Positions 9,064-18,087 of a stretch of DNA of 44,227 nucleotides are shown piece by piece (position 1 is the stretch's first letter; the number at the start of each line of letters is the position of its first letter). Both the position numbers and the translations under genes were made by a program. The DNA comes from an uncultured Lachnospiraceae bacterium. Its GTDB lineage: Bacteria > Bacillota > Clostridia > Lachnospirales > Lachnospiraceae. The notes under the pieces are model-generated. The model saw only the letters and a program-made list of their open reading frames with translations. It was not told the DNA's origin and did not search any database. The DNA lies in the NCBI GenBank assembly GCA_947305245.1, contig CAMZDG010000022.1:1-44227 (forward strand). Reading direction: 5' to 3'.

Positions 9064-11067
9064 TCATCGCAAATAGGTTCCGTCCAGGAGCCTCAGAGGA
9101 CTAAGCCACCATGCGGCAGGCAGGATTGTTCCCAATAATACGAATACAATGACAACAAAGCAGGAGATTCCCATCGCCGTCACCACGTCGCCGGAACGAC
9201 TGCTGATCACCGAAATCACAAGGCCTAAGAGGCAGGCCATGCCCATTCTTACAAGAAACAAAAGAACCAAATATCCCCAGATCGGCACGTAAAGCGCGAA
9301 GCTACGCAGGAACTGAATGCCCTGTACCGGACTTCCCAGCTCCGGAAGCCCCAGATCCACCTTGGAGACGCGCCACAGCTGGATCAAATGGATCAATCCG
9401 CAGGAAACCGCCGAATAAAGCAGTACCAGAAGGATCTTCAGCGTTGTCGTGAGCTTCCTTCCCCGATAAGTACTGTGCATGACCTGCTCGACATGATTCT
9501 GCCGATCAAAGGCGAAGATTCCCGCGAGCGTTGCAAGTAGCGCAATGATTTCAAGGAAGGATGCCCTTGTTCTCGTCTTTTCATCCCGGTTTAGGAGAAG
9601 ATCATAATAAAACGGCGCAACCAGCGTGATCGTATGGCCCGTTCTCTGTTCATATTCCAGCCCGGAGCGCAGATCATCGATGATCGGCTGGAGGCTTTTT
9701 TGCTTCCACCGAATGGTGTCCAAGCTCTCTTGCATGGCACGGACCTTATTGCCATCATATGGGACGGCGTTTTGATACTTTTCTATCTTTTCCGTGAGAC
9801 CTTGAGCCGCCGTCTCCAGAATTTCCATGGAAGTCTCCGCACTGCGAACGCGGTCCTCCGTGATCTCCCCCTGATATTCAATGTAATACATTCTCACAAA
9901 AATATCTACGGGATAATAATATTCATACTGCATGGACAAGGCCAGATGGATCAGGAACACTGCCGCAAAGATCAGGATCCCTTTCTGCTTCAGCAAGAGC
10001 TTATACCCCTCCCAGCCAAAGAGCGTATGCTGCATGGAAAACCTTTCTTTGAGCCTTGCCACGGCATCAAAGATCTTCTCTCCGCGATGGCTGACAACCA
10101 CATACTTCCTTCCGTGGATGGCATACCCGGCGAGCAGCACCAAAAGGAATAAGATCCCAAAGATCGCCAGCGTCACGGGCAATGCTTCCAGCGCCTTCCC
10201 AAAGAAATTGATAAAGATGGCGTCCTCATAGTATTCCTCACAGCGGATCAGCGTGAACAGATTGATAAACCGCAGTCCATTCCAGGAAGAGATCGGCGGA
10301 ATGAAAAGCCCTGCCAAAACCTCCCCCGCGATCAAAACCGCAGAAAGAGCATACGCAACTCCCGCATTCAAACACCCAACCAAAGCATAAAACAGCACGG
10401 CAACACCAAAGCATCCCGTCATCTTTAGGAGTAGCGATCGGAAAAGATACATACCGATGGTGATCCCGTAGGGACATTTCATGAACTCCGGCAGGGACTG
10501 CAGGCTCCTGGAAAGATCCCCCAGGCCATATCCCAGCGCGATTCCGATCAGGTTCCCGCCGTAGAAAAAGATCGCGCCCACTGCCGTTGCGAACGCAAGG
10601 ATCCCCATGCGCTGCAGATAAAGCCTCGATCGCCCTCCCACGGTACTGCGTACCAGATAGACCAGCCCCTTTTTTCGCTCCGCCTGAAACTCCATGACGA
10701 TCAAAAACAGAAACGCCACCAGGAAAAGATCCGTGAGCTGATACTGCACAAAGAGCACGACGCCGCGGTTTTCCCCCATGCTAACCTGCGTCCCCTCCAG
10801 TGCGCGATAAAGCTCCGTCGTCTTCTTTAAGCTCTCGGAGCCAAACCCCTTCTTATACATGGAGAGCATGCCCATCTTCGATCCATTCTCCACCGTATTC
10901 TTCAGGAAAACGGGATAGCGGTTCAAATATGCCTCCAATTCCTCTCCGCCAAGGGTGATCGACTTCTCCGGATCAATACAGAGCAGAAAGAGGATCAGAT
11001 TCATGACGCAGAGAACCGCAAGGATCAAAAAAGTTTTTCGATGAAATACTCGTCCCAGTTCCCTCAT
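9064..11067 (-). CDS. ABC-2 type permease, double-length (667 aa)
   Basis: Membrane subunit that pairs with the ATPase encoded just upstream (4-base ATGA overlap). It looks like two related permease halves in one chain. Each half starts with a transmembrane helix, continues with an extracytoplasmic segment, and then has a cluster of about five helices. The first half has an outside segment at about 33-108 and helices to about 317. The second begins near GWEGYKLLLKQKG (351) and has a long charged, coiled-coil-prone outside segment at about 395-480. Both halves share a signature: GLGDLSRSLQSLPEFMKCPY at 181-200 and GLPELGSPVQGIQFLRSFAL at 573-592. The GHKL kinase of this locus carries a third copy. 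The substrate is unknown. It could be an exporter or a peptide-sensing and resistance transporter; the close link to lipoproteins and a two-component system fits either. Confidence 0.88.
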   Translation of the reverse strand: MRELGRVFHRKTFLILAVLCVMNLILFLLCIDPEKSITLGGEELEAYLNRYPVFLKNTVENGSKMGMLSMYKKGFGSESLKKTTELYRALEGTQVSMGENRGVVLFVQYQLTDLFLVAFLFLIVMEFQAERKKGLVYLVRSTVGGRSRLYLQRMGILAFATAVGAIFFYGGNLIGIALGYGLGDLSRSLQSLPEFMKCPYGITIGMYLFRSLLLKMTGCFGVAVLFYALVGCLNAGVAYALSAVLIAGEVLAGLFIPPISSWNGLRFINLFTLIRCEEYYEDAIFINFFGKALEALPVTLAIFGILFLLVLLAGYAIHGRKYVVVSHRGEKIFDAVARLKERFSMQHTLFGWEGYKLLLKQKGILIFAAVFLIHLALSMQYEYYYPVDIFVRMYYIEYQGEITEDRVRSAETSMEILETAAQGLTEKIEKYQNAVPYDGNKVRAMQESLDTIRWKQKSLQPIIDDLRSGLEYEQRTGHTITLVAPFYYDLLLNRDEKTRTRASFLEIIALLATLAGIFAFDRQNHVEQVMHSTYRGRKLTTTLKILLVLLYSAVSCGLIHLIQLWRVSKVDLGLPELGSPVQGIQFLRSFALYVPIWGYLVLLFLVRMGMACLLGLVISVISSRSGDVVTAMGISCFVVIVFVLLGTILPAAWWLSPLRLLDGTYLR

Positions 11068-12053
11068 TCGCTCTCACCCTTCCCTGTTTCGACTTCCTCC
11101 GCCTGGCTGCCTGCCTTCTCTTCTTTCCGATCTTCTTGGCTGCCTGCCTTCTCTTCTTCCCGTTCTTCCTGGCTGCCTGCCTTCCCTGTTTCCTCCCGTC
11201 CTTCCGCGTAGAACAGATAGACGTCCTCCAGCGTGACGTCGTCCACGGGCACGAACTCCTCCGGAAGCTCCTCCTCGGCCGCGCGAAATACGAACCCGGC
11301 GCGTCGCCGCATGATCTGCCCCTTGCCATAGATTTCCTTATAACGGCTGACCTCCTCAAAGTTTCCGGTATATTCTCGTACCTTTCCCTGAATCTCCTCC
11401 ATCAGCTCCGTCGGAGAACTAAATCGAAGGATCTCCCCTTTTTTCATCAGGATCACCTTCTCTGCGATGCACTCAATGTCGCTCACTACGTGCGTTGCAA
11501 GCAGCACGGTCCTATTCTTCGCAAGCTCCGCGACATGATTTCGAAGCCGGATCCTCTCCTCCGGATCCAGTCCTGCCGTCGGCTCATCCAAGATCAAGAT
11601 CTCCGGATCATCTAACATGGCTGCTGCCAGAAGCACCCTTTGCCGCATGCCGCCGGAGAAGGAACCAAGCTTTTTATGTGCCACCTGCCGAAGCCCCACC
11701 AGCTCCAAAAGCTCCATCGCCTGCTCCTTGCACCTTTTATGCTTCATGCCCTTGAGCGATCCGATATAACGCAGGAACTGCCCGGCGCTGAACTCCTCAT
11801 ACATGCCCTGAAGCTGCGGCGTGTAACCCACCTTCTTTCGAAAGGCGGATCCCATGTTCAGGATCTCCTTGCCGTTATAAAGGATCTCCCCCTCCGTCCG
11901 CGGAATGTTGTCCGTGATGAGATTTAAAAAAGTCGACTTTCCTGCGCCGTTCGCGCCAAGGATCCCAAAGACGCCCTTATCCAGCGACAAATTGACATCC
12001 TTAAGCGCCGTGAACTCCCCGTATTTCTTTGTCAGATGCCTGATCTCCAGCAT
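11064..12053 (-). CDS. ABC transporter ATP-binding protein with repetitive charged tail
   Basis: ATPase of an ABC-2 type transporter, 329 residues. Walker A is GANGAGKST (33-41), the signature is SFSGGMRQ (131-138), Walker B is LILDEP (153-158) and the H-loop His is at 188. The family core ends near residue 285. The remaining 40 or so residues are a Glu/Lys-rich tail in which KAGSQ recurs every 11 residues (291, 302, 313), encoded by 33-bp direct repeats. This tail is not part of the normal fold. The gene overlaps the permease gene by 4 bases and follows lipoprotein 4 by 31 bases, with an AAAGAGGG ribosome site. It is assigned to the same operon as the six lipoproteins. Confidence 0.95.
   Translation of the reverse strand: MLEIRHLTKKYGEFTALKDVNLSLDKGVFGILGANGAGKSTFLNLITDNIPRTEGEILYNGKEILNMGSAFRKKVGYTPQLQGMYEEFSAGQFLRYIGSLKGMKHKRCKEQAMELLELVGLRQVAHKKLGSFSGGMRQRVLLAAAMLDDPEILILDEPTAGLDPEERIRLRNHVAELAKNRTVLLATHVVSDIECIAEKVILMKKGEILRFSSPTELMEEIQGKVREYTGNFEEVSRYKEIYGKGQIMRRRAGFVFRAAEEELPEEFVPVDDVTLEDVYLFYAEGREETGKAGSQEEREEEKAGSQEDRKEEKAGSQAEEVETGKGESE
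11105..11183 (-). repeat. 33-bp direct repeats inside the ATPase gene
   Basis: The 13-base core GGCTGCCTGCCTT (plus strand) recurs at 11105, 11138 and 11171, exactly 33 bases apart. The intervening C/T-rich sequence is also similar. The repeats keep frame and encode the 11-residue KAGSQ units of the ATPase tail. Copy number could change by slippage without breaking the reading frame. Confidence 0.85.
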
Positions 12054-12084
12054 GTCTTTTCCCTCTTTCTTTTTCTGATGATTC

Positions 12085-13680
12085 CTATTCCATGTCCAAA
12101 AGAAATTGATCCAATTCCTCTTGTTGGCGTTCTAAGCGCTGCTCCCAATCCGGAGGCACGTCTCCCTGCTCCTTTATCTGTAAAAGCTCCTTTAAGGTTT
12201 GTTCATACTTGTCCTTCGCTTCCTGTATGTACTCCTCCCAGGGCAACGTTCCCTGCAACCGATAGACCAAGGACCATTCTCCCTGACCGTTCAAAAGCTC
12301 CTCCCACGAACAAGACAAAACGCGATGATAATACCATAAGCCATTCAAACCATAGCTATTAAAATCATTGCCATAGATCAAATACAGCCTGCCGTTACAG
12401 ATCTTAAAGTCCAGGCGCATGTTTCCCTGATCTGAAATCTTTAGCCTCTCTTTGACGTCAATTTCCGCCAAGTGATTTCCCTGTAGGTCATATACGTAAG
12501 CTTTTTCTAAATCTGCGATCAAAAACTTTCCGTCATATAGTGTCAGGGAATAATACCCATTCCACCTTCGATTTTGTCTATACTCGTTTTTATTAAACGC
12601 AATCTGCGTCTCAAAGGATTCTCCGGGAAGTATCTCCTTCGTATTTGCATCCACCGCCAAAATTGCAAGCACGCCGGCCTCCCTTTCTTTTAGGCTCCTT
12701 ACGAGAAAGTACTCTCTTTCTGCCGTAAATGCGGGCGCCTGAGAGACCACCACAAAGTGCTTTTCGAAAGCTTCGTTTTTCGAAGACTCCTCGCTGAATG
12801 CCGGATCGACGTCCTCGATCCGGTCTTCGGAAATTACATAGCGATACCAGAGAGACTTTCTTTTCCCGCTGTCATACCGGTAGTAATAAACATAATCTCC
12901 AACGCCGCAAAGTAGGGCTGGGATACTCGACTGCAACGAGTCATAGGTTTCAATCTCTTTGATCGCTCCCGTGGACAAGTCCACCTTGTAGAGTCCGGCC
13001 GCGCGAAGTCCGATGCTTCCTTCTCCTAACTGCAAACGAACCGGAATATAGGCCACTCCCTTATGAATGATAAAGCTTCCGTCCTCGTTATTGTCACCGA
13101 ATTCATAATCTCCCGTAACTCGTCTGAACGGATTTACTTCTTGATGCTGCGAGTTGTCCGTCTCAACGACCGTTGCCACCTTGTCGATGGCACTTCCGTC
13201 CAGTGCCGCGCGGTACAGGCTATAGGTGACCGTGTCCAAAATCTCCCCGGATGCCACGTTTTTATCACTACTGTCGTAAACCCCCTCCCAACCCAAGAGA
13301 TAAATATAGCCCTCATAGAGGCAGGCGTTCACCACCTTCAAATGTCGGTAGGTCGCTTCACAAGTGTCATCGCCCTGATGCTCACACTCAGGTTTGTTAC
13401 AAAGAAGAATTGTGTTCTTCGTCCCCTTCTCGTAATAGCGAAGACCGATATCCTCCCCTAGTCCGGTTGTATACCATCCCTGCTCCGTCTCCATAATGGC
13501 ACTGATCCCATGATTCCAGGGCGTGTCCTCCGGGAGATTGTCCTTATTCCCAAAACTGCCTTTTCCAAAACCACTTTCCTTTTTCCCGTTCTGATTACTG
13601 CACGCGGCCAAGAAGCAAAACATTCCCAGCAGTAAAATGCAAATCATTTTTTTACAGAAATCCATTTGCTTCTTCCTCAT
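12085..13680 (-). CDS. PWNHG-family lipoprotein 4, with extended C-terminus
   Basis: A 531-residue predicted lipoprotein, the longest of the six; lipobox LAAC (Cys27). The family core is intact: LPEDTPWNHGISAIMETEQG, the C-x4-C-x-H-x5-C motif (Cys94, Cys99, His101, Cys107), LYRAALDGSAIDKVATV and SFIIHKGVAYIPVRLQLGEG. The last 45 or so residues (after LPWEEYIQEAKDKYEQ) are a charged, Glu/Gln-rich helix predicted to form a coiled coil, absent from the paralogues except for a short trace in lipoprotein 2. The start overlaps the stop of lipoprotein 3 (ATGA), with AAAGGAG upstream. It directly precedes the ABC ATPase gene. The coiled coil could contact the permease's outside coiled segment, but that is inference. 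Confidence 0.88.
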   Translation of the reverse strand: MRKKQMDFCKKMICILLLGMFCFLAACSNQNGKKESGFGKGSFGNKDNLPEDTPWNHGISAIMETEQGWYTTGLGEDIGLRYYEKGTKNTILLCNKPECEHQGDDTCEATYRHLKVVNACLYEGYIYLLGWEGVYDSSDKNVASGEILDTVTYSLYRAALDGSAIDKVATVVETDNSQHQEVNPFRRVTGDYEFGDNNEDGSFIIHKGVAYIPVRLQLGEGSIGLRAAGLYKVDLSTGAIKEIETYDSLQSSIPALLCGVGDYVYYYRYDSGKRKSLWYRYVISEDRIEDVDPAFSEESSKNEAFEKHFVVVSQAPAFTAEREYFLVRSLKEREAGVLAILAVDANTKEILPGESFETQIAFNKNEYRQNRRWNGYYSLTLYDGKFLIADLEKAYVYDLQGNHLAEIDVKERLKISDQGNMRLDFKICNGRLYLIYGNDFNSYGLNGLWYYHRVLSCSWEELLNGQGEWSLVYRLQGTLPWEEYIQEAKDKYEQTLKELLQIKEQGDVPPDWEQRLERQQEELDQFLLDME

Positions 13681-15092
13681 TGAAAGCTCTCTCCTTTCTG
13701 AGAAGACTCAATCGTAAAAGTTTCCGTCCAATCTCCGTTTCCCTGATAAAAATCCTCCAGGGGACAGGCAAAGACCCGTTTGCGATAGCTGCCCGTGCTC
13801 GTTATGGCATTGCTTTCATACGCCCGATACCTTGCGTCCTTTATGTCCCAAAATAGAAGATAAAGCTTTCCATTGTTAAGCTTATATCTCACGTTTTTTC
13901 CGTATGTTTCCGCCCACCTGTCATAAAGCCGGATCCCGACCTGTTCTTCTGGGAAAGAAAGCTTCCATGTTTTCTTTGTCTTGGTATCTGTCGCATACAA
14001 TCCGTAAAGATCACCCCAAAAGATCTTGTCCTCATAGACAAAGGCATCCGCAATCGCTTGAAATGCCTGCTGCGTCTCTATGGTTTCCTCTGGCAGATAG
14101 GTTCCCGTTTCCATGTCATATGCCAGGAATAAGACATTCCCTGGCTCCTTTTTCTCCGTCAAGGAATAGGTGACGTCATAAACAATCTGATTTCCCAAAA
14201 TAGGTTCCAAAAGGTCTTTTTTCTTTTGGGGGTTCTCTGCATCAGCTCCGATGCCATAAAAATCTTCGATCTCGTCCTTTGAAATACAGTAACGCTTCGT
14301 GCTGCTCCCCTTGTATCTTTGGTGAAGCGTAAACCATACGTAATCTCCTTGTGCCGAAAGATTGGACGGAACTCCCTGATTCGCATTTTCCAGGGAATAA
14401 AGCTCCTTCATCTCCCCTGTCCTTAGATCCATTCTGATCAGGCCACCGCCCCGAAAACCAGCCATGCCTTGTCCATATCTTAAATAATAAGGAATGTATG
14501 CAAACCCTTTGTGAAGAATAAACCCATACTCCGGATCTCCCTTTATGTTTCCATAAATTTCTGCTGGTTTCAGCCGGATTGCCGTAGACCTGAAAGCGAT
14601 GTTTTCCGGCAACGGAGCAGACAGCACTGTTCCGACCACGTCCATGGCCGAACCATCCAGTGCCGCCTTATACAGCTGAATTTTCGTGGCATCCTTTTCA
14701 CAGTCTGCCCCCAAAACATAGATGTCTCCCTCATACAGCGCCGTATGGATCACTCGAATTTCCTTATAGGTAGCCACGCAATTCTCATCATGCTCATGGA
14801 CGCACTCCGGCTTGTTGCATAGCAGAATGTTCATTCCCGACGCCTTGTCATAATACCGAAGACATAAAACCGAAGCGTAACCTTGCTTCTCCATCATGCT
14901 GGTGTAATAACCATCCTCCGTCTCCATAATGGCGTCCATCCCATGATTCCAAGGCGTGTCCTCCGCAGGCTCCTTCTTTCCCAAAACATTTTCACTTTTC
15001 CCGTTTTGCTTACTACACGCGGCCCAAAAACAAAGAATGCCCAAAAACACAAAGCCAAGAATTCTTTTTCCGATCATCATTGGTTTTTTCAT
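13677..15092 (-). CDS. PWNHG-family lipoprotein 3
   Basis: A 471-residue predicted lipoprotein with lipobox WAAC (Cys26). Family features: AEDTPWNHGMDAIMETEDG, the C-x4-C-x-H-x5-C motif (Cys92, Cys97, His99, Cys105), LYKAALDGSAMDVVGTV, GFILHKGFAYIPYYLRYGQG and RMDLRTGEMKELYS. The start is placed at 15092 because GGAAAGGAGA lies just upstream. An upstream ATG at 15137 would overlap the previous stop but has no clear ribosome site and adds a 15-residue charged leader. It is third in the predicted operon. No catalytic motif is seen and the function is unknown. Confidence 0.88.
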   Translation of the reverse strand: MKKPMMIGKRILGFVFLGILCFWAACSKQNGKSENVLGKKEPAEDTPWNHGMDAIMETEDGYYTSMMEKQGYASVLCLRYYDKASGMNILLCNKPECVHEHDENCVATYKEIRVIHTALYEGDIYVLGADCEKDATKIQLYKAALDGSAMDVVGTVLSAPLPENIAFRSTAIRLKPAEIYGNIKGDPEYGFILHKGFAYIPYYLRYGQGMAGFRGGGLIRMDLRTGEMKELYSLENANQGVPSNLSAQGDYVWFTLHQRYKGSSTKRYCISKDEIEDFYGIGADAENPQKKKDLLEPILGNQIVYDVTYSLTEKKEPGNVLFLAYDMETGTYLPEETIETQQAFQAIADAFVYEDKIFWGDLYGLYATDTKTKKTWKLSFPEEQVGIRLYDRWAETYGKNVRYKLNNGKLYLLFWDIKDARYRAYESNAITSTGSYRKRVFACPLEDFYQGNGDWTETFTIESSQKGESFQ

Positions 15093-15133
15093 CCCTTGTC
15101 TCCTTTCCGGGCACCTTTTGGAAGATTTCCGCA

Positions 15134-16570
15134 TCACTTCGCATATTGTTGCATGACTTCCATGTATTTTTCATAAGTCATATAGCCTTGGATCCGATAC
15201 GCATCTTGATAAGCTCCCACGCCTTGATAAATCTCCTCTATAGGGCAGGACAGTACCCGGCTATATCCACCGTCATCCTGACATTCATAGATCAGATAGA
15301 GCTTCTCGTTGCAGATCTTATATACCAGGTACAGATAATTATCATGTTCCTTGATCCCCAACATCTCCCTCGGAACTTCGATCTCTCCCAGCTTCTTTCC
15401 GGAAAGATCATAGAAATAGGCGACCTTGTCGTCGGCCAGGAAAAGCCCGTCCGGACTTGGCATGAGCGACAAATAATAAGGGGCCCTGGCAGACCTTCTT
15501 TGCGCTTTTTTGGAATAAGGAAGGTCTAAGTCCAGACATTCCTCTTTGATCAGCTCCCCCGTCATGCCGTCAAAGGCAAGGATTGAGAGATTGCCGTCCT
15601 CTTCCTCCTCAAAGGCATGGCCCAAAGCATAAATGCGATCCTTCGTGAATGTGGCAACTGAGCTGCTGAGAAAGGCATGCTTTTTTCCGCCGAATGCCAT
15701 ATCAACGTCTCCGCTCCATAGCGTCAGCTCCTGTATCGTCTTTTCGGAAATGGAATAGCGGTATAAGGGGAACGCTTTTCCGCCGCTCTTTGGCGGCTGA
15801 TAATAATAGAGCGTGTCTCCGAATGCGGACAAATAACAGGGAACCCCGTTGGCCGGGTATTCCATGGTAACCACCTCTTCCGTCTTTCCCGTGGCAAGCT
15901 CCATCTTCATGATCCCGCCGCCCTGAAAGCCTATCATGCCTGTTCCAAATTGCAGATAATAAGGAATATAGGCATAGCCCTGATGAATGATAAAGCACTG
16001 ATCCTGGTTGTAGCCGGTGAATAATCCCGAAGGAGTCTTTACCGTCTGATCTTGCGTATTCTCCGCCTCGAGCACGGTTCCAACCTTATCGATCACGCTT
16101 CCGTCCGGTGCTGCACGCCAAATGCAAAGGCTGACCGTCTTCGAGCTTGTCGGTGCTCCCGACTGCAGATTGCCTTCCGCGCCATAAACGTAAAGAAATC
16201 CATCATACAAAAGGGCGTTGATTATCCGTATGTTTCGATAGGTAGCCACGCACTCATCGTTCCCCTCGTGCTGGCATTCGGGTTTATTACATAAAAGAAT
16301 GGTATTTCCCGACGCCTTGTCATAATATCGCAGGCACATGCCCGTACCCATCATGGTACCTCCGGTATACCAACCTGTTTCCGTCTCCATAATGGCTGCG
16401 GCCCCGTGATTCCACGGCGCATCCTCCGGGAGGTCCTGTTGCTTTCCCTGCTTTTGTCCAAAGATACTGCCCCCATTCTCCTTGTTTTCGCCGCAGGCCG
16501 ACATCAGACAAAGCATTCCCAAAAGAATTATACATATTGTTTTTTTATAAAAATTCATTTGCTTTCTCAT
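15134..16570 (-). CDS. PWNHG-family lipoprotein 2
   Basis: A 478-residue predicted lipoprotein with lipobox MSAC (Cys26). Family core: LPEDAPWNHGAAAIMETETG, the C-x4-C-x-H-x5-C motif (Cys94, Cys99, His101, Cys107), IWRAAPDGSVIDKVGTV, CFIIHQGYAYIPYYLQFGTG and KMELATGKTEEVV. The ATG at 16570 has GGGGAGG 7 bases upstream; a GTG one codon earlier is too close to it. The gene starts 4 bases after the stop of lipoprotein 1, so translation is probably coupled. The signal sequence closely resembles that of lipoprotein 4 (RKQMNFYKKTICIILLGML versus KKQMDFCKKMICILLLGMF), pointing to a recent duplication within the cluster. Confidence 0.88.
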   Translation of the reverse strand: MRKQMNFYKKTICIILLGMLCLMSACGENKENGGSIFGQKQGKQQDLPEDAPWNHGAAAIMETETGWYTGGTMMGTGMCLRYYDKASGNTILLCNKPECQHEGNDECVATYRNIRIINALLYDGFLYVYGAEGNLQSGAPTSSKTVSLCIWRAAPDGSVIDKVGTVLEAENTQDQTVKTPSGLFTGYNQDQCFIIHQGYAYIPYYLQFGTGMIGFQGGGIMKMELATGKTEEVVTMEYPANGVPCYLSAFGDTLYYYQPPKSGGKAFPLYRYSISEKTIQELTLWSGDVDMAFGGKKHAFLSSSVATFTKDRIYALGHAFEEEEDGNLSILAFDGMTGELIKEECLDLDLPYSKKAQRRSARAPYYLSLMPSPDGLFLADDKVAYFYDLSGKKLGEIEVPREMLGIKEHDNYLYLVYKICNEKLYLIYECQDDGGYSRVLSCPIEEIYQGVGAYQDAYRIQGYMTYEKYMEVMQQYAK

Positions 16571-16574
16571 CACA

Positions 16575-18017
16575 TTACCTCCCCTGCGTCACATAGGCTT
16601 CCGTCCATGTTCCCTTGACCTGGAAAATATCCTCCAGAAGGCAGCTGAAAACATGGTGCTTGCTATATACCTGCATTGCCTTAAAACTGTCTCCCTCTAG
16701 CGAATCTTCGCGGGCGACCGTCCCCTCCGGCCACACCCACTCTACGTCTGAATTGGAGTCAAAAAAGAGATAATATAATTTCCCGTCACTGATCTTATAA
16801 TCGATAAAATAGGAGCTCGCCGTCGGTCCGTTCAAGTCCTTTCCTATCAAATCCTGAGGCGCGTCCACCTGGGCGAGTAAATTACCATCCATGTCGAAAA
16901 ACCATGCCTTTGACTGATCTCCGATCACTAACTTTCCATCATAGAAAAAGGCTGTCTTCAGGCTTTCGCCCTCCGCCGTTTTTACATGGATACCGTCCTC
17001 CTTCACGAGCTCCTTCGTCTCTGCGTCATACGCAGTCAGGCCAACTGTACCATCATTTATATTTTTGCTGATGGTATAATATCGATCCTTCGAATATAGT
17101 GCACATGCATACTCCATTTCCTTAATGTTTCCCTTCGAATCCGCGAAATGAAATAGAATGCTGTCCACTTCCTTGGTCGTTAAGTGATACTGCCTGGTCT
17201 TGCCATTTCCCCGCGAGTTATTTAGCAGGAAATAGACATAGTCACCGACAGCCATGACATTACATGGCGTTCCCTCCGTCAGGCTCCCCACCTGATAAAT
17301 CTGCTCCGTCTCTCCCGTCTTTAGATCCATCCCAAGAAGCCCTGCGCCGCAAAGCCCCATCATCCCCTTGCCAAACTGCAGATAATAGGGAATATAGGCA
17401 ACGCCCCGATGAATGATAAAACTATAATCCGGCCTTTGATTTAATCCATTATAGACATTCGCCGTCGCCGGTTTGACATAAACTTCCGCATCATTTATGT
17501 TATCCGCGGAAATGACGCAGCCCACCTTATCGATCGCACTGCCGTCCAGCGCCGCCCGGTAAAGGTTGATGGAAACACGGATGCCATTCGTCTCGATGCC
17601 AAGCTCATAAATGCTTCCCTCATACAACAAACAATTGACCGGTAAAATATTCAGGTATGTTGCTTCGCAGGTATCCCCTCCGTCATGAGAACATTCCGGC
17701 TTATTACAAAGTAGAATCGTCTCTCCGGAAGCCTTGTCATGATACCGAAGCGCCTGTGTGGGGTGATAATTTCCACTTTCATACATGCAACTCTGATTCG
17801 AATAGTACGCGTTCTCCGTCTCCATGATGGCCATATATCCATGATTCCACGGCGCATCCTCCGGAAGATCCTTTCCCTTTGAACTAACCTTCCATCCGCC
17901 CTGTCCTTCCGATCCGCTCTGCCCTTCTTCACCCTTTCTTTCGCACCCGCTCATGCACATGACGAAGAATGTCAGCAGGCATATCATCATAAACAAGACT
18001 TGCTTCCCTCTTTTCAT
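16575..18017 (-). CDS. PWNHG-family lipoprotein 1 (first gene of the operon)
   Basis: A 480-residue predicted lipoprotein with lipobox MSGC (Cys25), followed by a Gly/Ser/Glu-rich linker. Family core: LPEDAPWNHGYMAIMETENA, the C-x4-C-x-H-x5-C motif (Cys104, Cys109, His111, Cys117), LYRAALDGSAIDKVGCV, SFIIHRGVAYIPYYLQFGKG and GMDLKTGETEQIYQ. The ribosome site AAGGAGG is clear. It is the first gene after the phased-repeat promoter (leader about 35 bases). Genes 18017 to 6347 have gaps of 44 bases or less and no internal terminator that I can see, so they probably form one transcript. The fold is inferred as a beta-propeller and the function is unknown. Confidence 0.88.
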   Translation of the reverse strand: MKRGKQVLFMMICLLTFFVMCMSGCERKGEEGQSGSEGQGGWKVSSKGKDLPEDAPWNHGYMAIMETENAYYSNQSCMYESGNYHPTQALRYHDKASGETILLCNKPECSHDGGDTCEATYLNILPVNCLLYEGSIYELGIETNGIRVSINLYRAALDGSAIDKVGCVISADNINDAEVYVKPATANVYNGLNQRPDYSFIIHRGVAYIPYYLQFGKGMMGLCGAGLLGMDLKTGETEQIYQVGSLTEGTPCNVMAVGDYVYFLLNNSRGNGKTRQYHLTTKEVDSILFHFADSKGNIKEMEYACALYSKDRYYTISKNINDGTVGLTAYDAETKELVKEDGIHVKTAEGESLKTAFFYDGKLVIGDQSKAWFFDMDGNLLAQVDAPQDLIGKDLNGPTASSYFIDYKISDGKLYYLFFDSNSDVEWVWPEGTVAREDSLEGDSFKAMQVYSKHHVFSCLLEDIFQVKGTWTEAYVTQGR

Positions 18018-18058
18018 ACAATCATCCCTCCTTATTATCGTGCGAGATCCTTACTTTG

Positions 18059-18087
18059 ATTGTAGTAAAAGGAGCGGTCTGGTTCTA
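18059..18087 (-). promoter_or_regulatory. Promoter of the lipoprotein-ABC operon
   Basis: On the minus strand the -10 TACAAT (18059-18064) is 17 bases from the weak -35 TAGAAC (18082-18087), which directly abuts the first TTAA repeat. The geometry is the same as at 5075-5107. The leader to the first gene is about 35 bases. Confidence 0.75.
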
